Positions 22,206-29,203 of a stretch of 29,203 bases of DNA are shown one piece after another. The translations under genes and the position numbers were made by a program. Within the stretch, counting starts at the first letter, position 1; the number at the start of each line of letters is the position of its first letter. The DNA is from Candidatus Zixiibacteriota bacterium (lineage in GTDB: Bacteria; Zixibacteria; MSB-5A5; GN15; JAAZOE01), in the NCBI GenBank assembly GCA_012797915.1, contig JAAZOE010000393.1, positions 1-29,203 of the forward strand, written 5' to 3'. Under the pieces are notes generated by a model that was not told the origin of the DNA, searched no databases, and saw only the letters and a program-made list of their open reading frames with translations.

Positions 22206-25200
22206 CTATCGCACCACCGTCACGACGCCGGAGGAGGCGCTTCCGGCCACCAGCGGGTTGTACATGCACTCGGCCGCCACCGGCGGCAGGGTAAACTGCC
22301 CGGCGCAGACGGCCCGCAGGCTGTAATAAAACTTCAGCGGTTGCCCCGGATTAAGGGAGGCGAACAGCAAAAGGCGATCATCGCGGATATCCTGGAAGTC
22401 AATTCGTCCCGCCTGCTTCGGGATCCATGACAACCGGGCGGTGGTTTTCAGGCGCGGGTTCTCGATTTCGAACCCGGCCGGAAAGAGGTCATTGATGACC
22501 ACGTTCGAAAGCGACTTGCCGATCGCCTCGGCGGTGATTACCCCGACGACCTGGCTGCCCAGTTTGATCGCCGAGAGATTGATCGGCACGCCGTTTTCGT
22601 CGAGGTATTCCCGGCGCACTCTGATGCCCCGGTCGAATTCCGGCGCGGGACCGCCGATCGGTACGCCGCCGGCCTGCCAGTAATAGAAGCAGGTCCCCTC
22701 GCCGGAGGTGACGGTGACCTGCACCGCGCGGCCGCCCAGGTCTTTGCGGGAGAGCGAAAAGCCGGTCGAGTCGATGGCATAACTCTTGTCGCCGTCGATG
22801 GCGATGGTCCCGGTGTATCCGAAGCTCGCATGTCCCTTGAAGTACCGACCGAGCGCCATCAGGGCGAAGGCATTGTCCTGCGTGGTGTACCAGCGTCCGG
22901 CATGGCTGTCGTCCATCAGCGACTTGGCCAGCGCCGGAATCGAGGTATTATTCGGGTCGACATCCAACAGGACATCCAGGAGAATGGCGTTGGTGCGGAC
23001 GCCGGAACTGAAATTGCCGCCGGTTTCCGGTTCGATGACATCCGGTTGGATTTCGATTGGCACCAGCTTGGCGGCCTCGGCCAAGCTGCCGGACAACGCC
23101 AGCGCCCCGGCCAGTTGATAGCGGGAGTATGATTCCAACCCGGTCGGGTCGAGATTTTTAAGGTAGGTGACAATCCGCGACGACAGCTTGTCGGCTTTGG
23201 CCAGGGCATAGGCGGCATAAATCCGATGGGCGTCGGCCAGATTGCGTGCCTTCTTTCCCTGAGCCAAGTCATTCAAGTGGTCGCGGACGTCGTCCAACAG
23301 GTCTTTATCCACGGTATATCCGGCACGGGATGCCTCGATCAAGAAATGCGAGGCATAAATTGTGCTCCAGTTGTCGCCGGAGGTCCCCCCCGGCCAGAAG
23401 GCGAAGGTACCGTCGGCCAGGCGCATGCCGGCCAACCGCAGGATTCCCTCCTGGATAAAATACTCCGGTCCCTTGCCCCCGAACAAGGCGGGATCAGCCA
23501 CCTTGACCAAGTCATTGTAGTACAACAGCGGGAACACACGCGAGGTCGTCTGTTCGATGCACCCATAGGGATACGACAGCAGATACTGGACGTTGCGGGC
23601 GAACGACATCGCCGGCAAGGATGATGTTTTGAGGCTGTACTGGTCGGTGGTCGGCAACCAGTCGGCGGGGAAGGTGAACTGCCCGGGGGTCCCGACCGAG
23701 GCCGAACCGGAGCCATAGAGCGTGGTCAACGGCCGGGCCGGGCGGTTGGCCAGGTCGACAGAAGCCACGGCGGTTTCATCGCCGGCTTTGGCCGTGATGG
23801 TGAAGGCAACCTTCCCCGGCGCCGGTTTGGCCTTCATCGTAAACACAACCGAGCCTTCGCGGTTGTTGTCGAGCCTGACATGGGCGGTTGCGGGGGATAT
23901 CAGTTCGACCGGGCCCTCGGCGGCCAGGGTGACGGTGATATCGGCAGCGGCGCCGGTGTTGTTGAATAACGTGACCAGGCCGTCGAACAGATCATTGGGG
24001 CTGATGAAGCGCGGGAAACTCTCCTGGATGACGATCTTGTCGCGGACAATCATTTCGGTCGTGGATGATCCGAAGCGGTCGTTCTGCGCCGCCACGGCCA
24101 TGATGATCAGTTTGCCGTTGAATTCCGGAAGGGTAAACGAAGCCGTGGCTTTGCCGACGGCATCGGTCTTGAGCAATCCCGACCAGAGGGCGGTCGATTT
24201 GACGCGATGGGCGGTGACCGGGTTGACGTGCCGCTGACGGGCGGCAGCCAAGTATTTGTCCCCGGCGCCGAGGTGGCTTTCCGATTGCGCGACTCTGGGG
24301 TAGATGAACGAGTACAGGTCATACGGTTTCAAGGCCGGTTGTTTCTTGCCGTAGAAAAACTCCATGGGGTCGGGGGTTGCGTAATCGGTCAACTGCAAAA
24401 TACCCGCATCCACCAGCGCGACGGCGACATCGGCCGATTTGGCCTGCGGAATCGATATCTCGACCGAAACGTTGCTTTTCGGTTTTATCACCCCTGGGGC
24501 GGTAACGGTCATCCCCAACCGTTTTTCCTCGACCGACAGACGGAGCGGCACGATACCGAAGGCGCGGGCCAGCATGTTCGGTTCCAGCTCGGCGGCGGGA
24601 CGGATAATCGTGGCGGTGATATAGGCATTGGGGAAATAGTCCCGCTTGATCGGAATTTCCAGCGTGGCCGTGTTTTCTTTCATGTCGCGGGTCATCACCT
24701 CCCGCACGGCGGTCTGTTCCACGGTCACCAGCAATTTCCCGCCGAACGGCGCCCGCACCTGCAGAACGGCCTTCTCCCCCGAATCATAGGTCTTCTTGTC
24801 CAATTCCAGTTCGATCTTGTCAGGACTGGTCATCGCCCAGGGGGCGTATCCCCACCCGGAGACATAGAAATCATCCGAGGCCGAATGTCCCCCTTCGGGG
24901 TCTTTGGCGACGATGGCATAACTGCCGTAGTCGGTGGGGGTGAATGAAACCCGGCCGCCGTCGAGACCAAGCGGCACGACGGCCGAATCGATCAGGATGG
25001 TTTTCCGCTCGGAAACATAGCGATAGACACCGGTCTGATCTCGTTTCAGGATGGTATTGTAGATGACACGATAGAAGCCGACGTTGCAGGCGGACAAGGC
25101 GACCGGTTTGCTATCGGTTCCCACCGCGACCAGCGAGGCGGACACGGTTTGCCCCGGCTTGGCGTACCCTTCCAAATCGAGTTTCATGCCGATGTATCGC

Positions 25201-27671
25201 GGCCGGGGATGGATGACGATTTCGGTATAGGCGCTGACGCCGCGCCCCCCCTGTTCGGTGACGGTGGCCGACAGCAGACCTTTCAGCGCCGATGGCGCGA
25301 TCAGGTTTTCCGGCAGTTGATGGGTGTAGGTGTATCCGCCGGTGTCGTCGAGCACTGCATCCGGCAAGTTGATATCCATCCGGGTAAATTTCACATCGGG
25401 GTTGATGAAGCGGTACTGCGACCATCCCTGGGGAGAGAATGTATGCGGTTCGATGGTCAGATGGCCGGAAACCTGATGCCCGGCGGCCGGGGGCCCGAAG
25501 AGGAACTTGGCCCCGACCTCGGCGGTCACCGTCTCTCCGGCGCAATAGGCGGTTTGGGGTGTGGAGAGGTCGACTTTAATCCGGTCGGGCATGAATTCTT
25601 CGGTCAGGAACGTGATTTGGCCGAGGCGGATATCTTCGCCGATGGTCGCCGTTACCAGGTATTTGCCGGTGGCGGCGAAATCGGGCACCGGCACATCCAC
25701 CGCGGCCATGGCGGAAGTCCCGGTGGTGAGCCGATAGCTGGAGAATTTGCGTCCCTGGTTGTCGAAGATAGTCAGGAAATATGGAAAATCGGGCGGCAGG
25801 GTCGCCGACACGCCGCGCACCAGCGAGACGATATGGACGGTGTCGCCGGGGCGGTAGACGCCGCGATCGGTGTAGAGGAAGGCTTCGTAGCCGGATGACA
25901 GGTACGATCTCCCGGCGACATCGAAGTCGCTGATCGGCAGGAGCGTTTCATCGAGCCGCAGGTACGACATATCGCCATCGCGGACGGCGACGATGACTAA
26001 CGGTTCGAACCCGGCCAGCTTGTCCTTGATGTTTTCGAAGATGGCCAGGCCGCGCGAATCGGTCTTCCCTTCCACCAGCGTTTGATTGTTTTTGCTCACC
26101 AGGGTGACGGCGACGCCGGACAACGGTTCGGCATCGGTCAGCGAGTTGGCCCAGACCATCAGGTAATCGCCGGACAACCGGGCCGACAGGCCGATGTCGG
26201 TGATCATGGCATAGCGGCTGTCGCCGATCCAGCGCTCATCCCGATTGCGGACCGAAACCTTGAAGATTCCCTGCGCGGTCGGCCCGACGATCCCCTTGAG
26301 GTCGATGGTCGTGGTCAGGCGCTCGTTGAGGCGCGAGTCCAGAGTTTTTTCCCGGATGAACAGCGACCGGCCGTAGGGACTGGAACCGGATTCCCATCCG
26401 CGGTACTCGCCGTACCCGGTGCTCAGAAAATAGACGAGGTTGTTGGCGAACACCTGTTCGACCTCGATGGCGATCTTCCCGACATTGGTGGTCTGGAACT
26501 CCATCAAGCCGTTGCCTTGTCGCGGCAGGAACATCGCCCGGGAGGAGAAAGCGACCGAGGGACGCAGGTCGGCGATTTTAACTTTTGTGGAGAAATCCTC
26601 CTCCAGCACGGCGCCGATGGTCGAGGGAAGCCCTTTGGCGATGGAGACGGTGTAACTTTCGCCCGGTTTGAAGCCGCCCCGCAGAATCATCCCGTCCCAG
26701 TATTCTTCCAGGGAGAAATCGGTCGGCGGATCGATCGAGATATATCCCTTCGCTTCGGATACGGCCACACCGCCGGAGATGGAAATGAGGATGGTTCCTT
26801 CCTCTTCATTTTCGTCGCTGTGCACGGAGCGAATTACCAGCCGTTCTTTCGGCTGGACGATGGCCGAGGTGGTTACCGGTTCGGCCAGCGGCAGACCGCA
26901 GTTCTGACAATCAAGTCCGGAGGAGATGGTCATGGTATAGGTTTGGGCGGAAGTCGTCCGGGGGAACGATTCGGTGAGCAGTTCGAACGTTGTGGTCCGG
27001 ACGGTCTTTGTCCCCAGGTCGGTCGAGGGTTGGACCGGCCGTTCCTGGCCGGCCGGCCAAACGGAGAAATAAAGGGATGATTTGACCGCGTCCTTGTCCC
27101 CCTTGATGGTTATGTTTTTCTGCAATTGCTCCGGGTCGACCGGATAATTGAACCGCAGGCGGCCGTTGAGACGGACCGACCCGACCGAGGCCGGGTCGAC
27201 ATCGTAGTACAAGCGCAGGTCGCTCAGTTTCAGAAGCGGAGTCTGGAACCGATAGACCTCCTGGTTGACGATCTTGTATCCGCAGGCCCAGGTTTTGTTC
27301 GATTCCACGCGGACGACGTACTTGGTGGCGGGAAGCAGTTCGGCGTCGGGGAAAAACCGCAGGACATCGGTGTCCACCCACCGGGCTTGCCCGTGGACCA
27401 TCGGCATGAACACCAGCGGCGGATCGAGGACCGGTCGGTCGAGGCTGTCCTTGGAGACCATATCCTTGGAAAAGGTGATGGTGAAGTTGGTTTTCAGGTC
27501 GACATTGCCGCTCGGCTCGAACGATTCGACCCGGATTTCATTGTACGGATAACTGGTCGACACGGTCGCGAGGATGGTCACCATCGCCGCGACGGCCGCC
27601 AGGCCAAGACCGATGAATCGATATGGATGCGACGCCAACTGCGCGCCAAAATGATGAAATTGTCCGGACAT
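22206..27671 (-). CDS. Bacterial alpha-2-macroglobulin with thioester
   Basis: An 1821-residue periplasmic protease inhibitor of the YfhM type. An uncleaved N-terminal helix (residues about 17-37) anchors it; I see no lipobox cysteine, unlike the E. coli lipoprotein. The first domain after it (V-E-S-F-E-P-S-G-N-V) is Ig-like. The MG2 domain has G-V-Y-R-P-G-D at about 604. The A2M core near 1170-1250 has L-P-E-F-N-G-K-L and N-D-R-F-G-S. The thioester motif is G-C-I-E-Q (Cys1371, Gln1374), followed by the all-helical thioester domain. The ATG at 27671 was chosen because GGGAGG lies five bases upstream; the frame stays open upstream without a better start. It should trap attacking proteases by cleavage-induced thioester coupling. 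It is the first gene of the operon with pbpC. Confidence 0.93.
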   Translation of the reverse strand: MSGQFHHFGAQLASHPYRFIGLGLAAVAAMVTILATVSTSYPYNEIRVESFEPSGNVDLKTNFTITFSKDMVSKDSLDRPVLDPPLVFMPMVHGQARWVDTDVLRFFPDAELLPATKYVVRVESNKTWACGYKIVNQEVYRFQTPLLKLSDLRLYYDVDPASVGSVRLNGRLRFNYPVDPEQLQKNITIKGDKDAVKSSLYFSVWPAGQERPVQPSTDLGTKTVRTTTFELLTESFPRTTSAQTYTMTISSGLDCQNCGLPLAEPVTTSAIVQPKERLVIRSVHSDENEEEGTILISISGGVAVSEAKGYISIDPPTDFSLEEYWDGMILRGGFKPGESYTVSIAKGLPSTIGAVLEEDFSTKVKIADLRPSVAFSSRAMFLPRQGNGLMEFQTTNVGKIAIEVEQVFANNLVYFLSTGYGEYRGWESGSSPYGRSLFIREKTLDSRLNERLTTTIDLKGIVGPTAQGIFKVSVRNRDERWIGDSRYAMITDIGLSARLSGDYLMVWANSLTDAEPLSGVAVTLVSKNNQTLVEGKTDSRGLAIFENIKDKLAGFEPLVIVAVRDGDMSYLRLDETLLPISDFDVAGRSYLSSGYEAFLYTDRGVYRPGDTVHIVSLVRGVSATLPPDFPYFLTIFDNQGRKFSSYRLTTGTSAMAAVDVPVPDFAATGKYLVTATIGEDIRLGQITFLTEEFMPDRIKVDLSTPQTAYCAGETVTAEVGAKFLFGPPAAGHQVSGHLTIEPHTFSPQGWSQYRFINPDVKFTRMDINLPDAVLDDTGGYTYTHQLPENLIAPSALKGLLSATVTEQGGRGVSAYTEIVIHPRPRYIGMKLDLEGYAKPGQTVSASLVAVGTDSKPVALSACNVGFYRVIYNTILKRDQTGVYRYVSERKTILIDSAVVPLGLDGGRVSFTPTDYGSYAIVAKDPEGGHSASDDFYVSGWGYAPWAMTSPDKIELELDKKTYDSGEKAVLQVRAPFGGKLLVTVEQTAVREVMTRDMKENTATLEIPIKRDYFPNAYITATIIRPAAELEPNMLARAFGIVPLRLSVEEKRLGMTVTAPGVIKPKSNVSVEISIPQAKSADVAVALVDAGILQLTDYATPDPMEFFYGKKQPALKPYDLYSFIYPRVAQSESHLGAGDKYLAAARQRHVNPVTAHRVKSTALWSGLLKTDAVGKATASFTLPEFNGKLIIMAVAAQNDRFGSSTTEMIVRDKIVIQESFPRFISPNDLFDGLVTLFNNTGAAADITVTLAAEGPVELISPATAHVRLDNNREGSVVFTMKAKPAPGKVAFTITAKAGDETAVASVDLANRPARPLTTLYGSGSASVGTPGQFTFPADWLPTTDQYSLKTSSLPAMSFARNVQYLLSYPYGCIEQTTSRVFPLLYYNDLVKVADPALFGGKGPEYFIQEGILRLAGMRLADGTFAFWPGGTSGDNWSTIYASHFLIEASRAGYTVDKDLLDDVRDHLNDLAQGKKARNLADAHRIYAAYALAKADKLSSRIVTYLKNLDPTGLESYSRYQLAGALALSGSLAEAAKLVPIEIQPDVIEPETGGNFSSGVRTNAILLDVLLDVDPNNTSIPALAKSLMDDSHAGRWYTTQDNAFALMALGRYFKGHASFGYTGTIAIDGDKSYAIDSTGFSLSRKDLGGRAVQVTVTSGEGTCFYYWQAGGVPIGGPAPEFDRGIRVRREYLDENGVPINLSAIKLGSQVVGVITAEAIGKSLSNVVINDLFPAGFEIENPRLKTTARLSWIPKQAGRIDFQDIRDDRLLLFASLNPGQPLKFYYSLRAVCAGQFTLPPVAAECMYNPLVAGSASSGVVTVVR

Positions 27672-27756
27672 GACTGCCTCCCTTGGAATGACATTCCCTG
27701 CAAACGCGCGCGGAATCCGGCTGCGGCCGTGTGAATGACTCGATGGATCCTTGTCG

Positions 27757-27774
27757 GCCGGTGAGAACACCGGC
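27757..27774 (-). promoter_or_regulatory. Hairpin in the alpha-2-macroglobulin leader
   Basis: GCCGGTG (27757-27763) and CACCGGC (27768-27774) form a perfect seven-base-pair stem with a four-base loop, in the leader that would run from about 27797 to 27672. Its function is unknown; it may affect mRNA stability or be chance in a GC-rich leader. Confidence 0.3.
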
Positions 27775-27804
27775 GCCGATTCCTCCTGTCCGCGATGATT
27801 CTCC

Positions 27805-27833
27805 AGTATAATCAGCCGACCGTCGGCCGACAA
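27805..27833 (-). promoter_or_regulatory. Sigma70-type promoter of the alpha-2-macroglobulin-pbpC operon
   Basis: On the minus strand TTGTCG (27833-27828, four of six) and TATACT (27810-27805, five of six) with an exact 17-base spacer. The start would be near 27797, leaving about 125 bases of leader. The 10-base palindrome GTCGGCCGAC covers the end of the -35 and the start of the spacer and could be an operator. Confidence 0.6.
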
Positions 27834-27934
27834 GAGGTTTCGCCAATGGGCCTTCTGACGGTACGGGGGAAGATTCTCTTCGTAACGACCGGAAAAAAAC
27901 TTGCGTCGTTGTTTCAATATCCGATAATAGAGAC

Positions 27935-29197
27935 ATGTTTTGCCCGAAATTAACCGCCCTTAGGCGTTTGAGGGGCTGGATCGTACCGCTGATTATCATC
28001 GGCGCGAGTTTTTTGCCGGCCGATGCCGGTGCGACCGGCCTCAGCGGTCAGATCAGTTCCGAATGCTATATCATCGATGAAAACGACAGCATCCATGTGC
28101 GTCCTTTCGAGCGGTTGCGGGCCGACCTGCTGGCCTGGAAAGGGGTGGAGAAACAATCCCTGACCTTCCACACCTATTTGCGCTGGACCGGCGACTGGTC
28201 GAGTGATAAATTGACCGACCCGCAAACCTTCGTCTACGACGCCTATATTAAGCTGGCGGGTGTTCCGAGGGGAATGACCTTCCGGGCCGGACGGCAGTTT
28301 GCCTACAACGGCATCGGCAGCGCCCTGGTGGACGGACTGCGGGTTCAATTTCAGAGAAACCGGCGCATCCAGATCGACCTGTTCGGCGGCAGCACGGTGG
28401 CTGGCGATGATCCGGAAACGATTCAATCGCCGGGAGATTTTGCCGTCATCGGAGGACGGCTGTCGGGGCAACCATACCATCGGCTTCGCCTGGGGCTGAA
28501 TTGGTTTCTGCGCCGGGCGGATGGTTTCACGGCGGCGCACCGCGCCGGGGTGGATGCCGAAACCGATATCAACCGTTTCCATCTCTATGGGCGGTTCATA
28601 TATAATGTGGCCGGGCTCCGCGTCGGCGGTCTCCTGCTTCGGGGATCGTATGCTCGGCCCAAGTGGTACCTGTCGGGTGAATTCGACTGGCGGGAGCCGT
28701 CGGTTTCGGCCAATTCGATTTTCAGTCTGATCGACTTCCGCCGGTATCGGGAGCTTCGGTTCGAAGCCCAGCGGACCGTCTGGCGACGGCTGGCGGTCGT
28801 GGGGCAACTGCACGCGGGACTGTTCGAAAACGATGATTCCTGGCGAGCCGGGATTGGCGTCCGGACCGACAACGTCTCAGTCGTCTGGCGCCATAAGGAA
28901 GGATACGGCGGTGAAAACGACGGTCTCTATGGTTTCGCCAATGTCCGGTTGGCGCGGCAAAGGGATTGCTTCGCCACGGCCAACGCCGGGCGGTATCACG
29001 TACAGGAGGAGCAGACCGATAAGAACGACGCCTACTCCGGGAGCCTCGGTTTGCTGTGGCGTTCCGGACAAGGCTGGTCGGCGCGGGCGGAGGGGCAGTA
29101 TTTGCGGAACGCCGTCATGAAAAAGGACCTGCGTCTGCTGATTCGGGTCAGCAAGGATTTCTCCGTGGGTGAAACGATCGGGATAGGGATGTTATGA
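27935..29197 (+). CDS. Predicted outer-membrane beta-barrel protein, unknown family
   Basis: A 420-residue protein with a signal peptide (basic residues, then W-I-V-P-L-I-I-I-G-A-S-F-L, cleavage near A-D-A). The mature part is nearly all alternating beta-strands with aromatic girdles and Arg/Asp/Glu-rich turns (for example F-R-A-G-R-Q-F-A-Y-N-G-I-G). It contains no extended helix, which fits an outer-membrane barrel of about 16-18 strands. The segment D-A-Y-I-K-L and G-R-Q-F resembles alginate-export/porin-like barrels, but I cannot assign a family. The ATG has no strong Shine-Dalgarno; a GATAAT at 27923-27928 sits just upstream, so the promoter may be very close and the leader short. It is divergent from the alpha-2-macroglobulin operon, sharing a 263-base region. 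Its stop overlaps a possible next start in ATGA. Confidence 0.75.
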   Translation: MFCPKLTALRRLRGWIVPLIIIGASFLPADAGATGLSGQISSECYIIDENDSIHVRPFERLRADLLAWKGVEKQSLTFHTYLRWTGDWSSDKLTDPQTFVYDAYIKLAGVPRGMTFRAGRQFAYNGIGSALVDGLRVQFQRNRRIQIDLFGGSTVAGDDPETIQSPGDFAVIGGRLSGQPYHRLRLGLNWFLRRADGFTAAHRAGVDAETDINRFHLYGRFIYNVAGLRVGGLLLRGSYARPKWYLSGEFDWREPSVSANSIFSLIDFRRYRELRFEAQRTVWRRLAVVGQLHAGLFENDDSWRAGIGVRTDNVSVVWRHKEGYGGENDGLYGFANVRLARQRDCFATANAGRYHVQEEQTDKNDAYSGSLGLLWRSGQGWSARAEGQYLRNAVMKKDLRLLIRVSKDFSVGETIGIGML

Positions 29198-29203
29198 GGC
29201 GGA
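29194..29203 (+). other. Possible start of the next gene at the window edge
   Basis: ATG at 29194-29196 overlaps the TGA of the barrel gene (ATGA) and reads ATG-AGG-CGG before the sequence ends. A four-base overlap of this kind is typical of translational coupling. Too little sequence remains to say what it encodes. Confidence 0.3.

Overview
The window looks like a chromosomal segment of a Gram-negative, diderm bacterium with about 60% GC. Evidence for a diderm envelope is two outer-membrane beta-barrel proteins, a periplasmic alpha-2-macroglobulin next to penicillin-binding protein 1C, and a two-domain M16 peptidase with a signal peptide. The paired dockerin-like repeats ending in 'FRGGP' and the PurS-PurL fusion resemble proteins of candidate phylum Zixibacteria and relatives in the FCB group. 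That placement is inference from protein style, not a search. No tRNA, rRNA, CRISPR array, transposase or phage gene was seen.

Layout. (1) 1-594, minus: signal peptidase I, cut by the window edge. (2) 931-3196, plus: a visibly AT-richer block with an unrecognised secreted protein and a secreted transglutaminase with two dockerin-like repeats, broken by two single-base frameshifts. (3) 3541-3801, plus: a six-cysteine secreted peptide with its own candidate promoter, foldable leader and terminator-like hairpin. (4) 3902-7821, minus: a DPPR-synthase-like UbiA prenyltransferase (possibly leaderless), a DUF5916 outer-membrane protein, and a lone DsrE/YedF-type domain. (5) 8085-10817, plus: M16 peptidase. 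(6) 11048-13087: TspO/MBR and a divergent radical SAM/B12-type enzyme with a very good sigma70-type promoter. (7) 13116-15739, minus: an alpha/beta hydrolase interrupted by one in-frame amber codon, and a metallo-beta-lactamase-fold enzyme. Both carry the same C-terminal TPR-like module. (8) 16102-19779, plus: purL (PurS-PurL fusion) and purQ. (9) 19844-27671, minus: thioester alpha-2-macroglobulin followed by pbpC, under a good promoter. (10) 27935-29197, plus: an unrecognised outer-membrane barrel, then the probable start of another gene at the edge.

How they work together. purL and purQ make the FGAM synthetase of purine synthesis. The alpha-2-macroglobulin and PBP1C form the known colonisation-defence pair, protease trapping plus peptidoglycan repair. 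The alpha/beta hydrolase and MBL-fold genes look like products of domain shuffling with a duplicated C-terminal module. I did not find a convincing new multi-gene system. The best candidates for new biology are the cysteine-rich peptide unit, the broken transglutaminase-dockerin block, the amber-interrupted hydrolase beside its module twin, and the unassigned barrel divergent from the macroglobulin operon.
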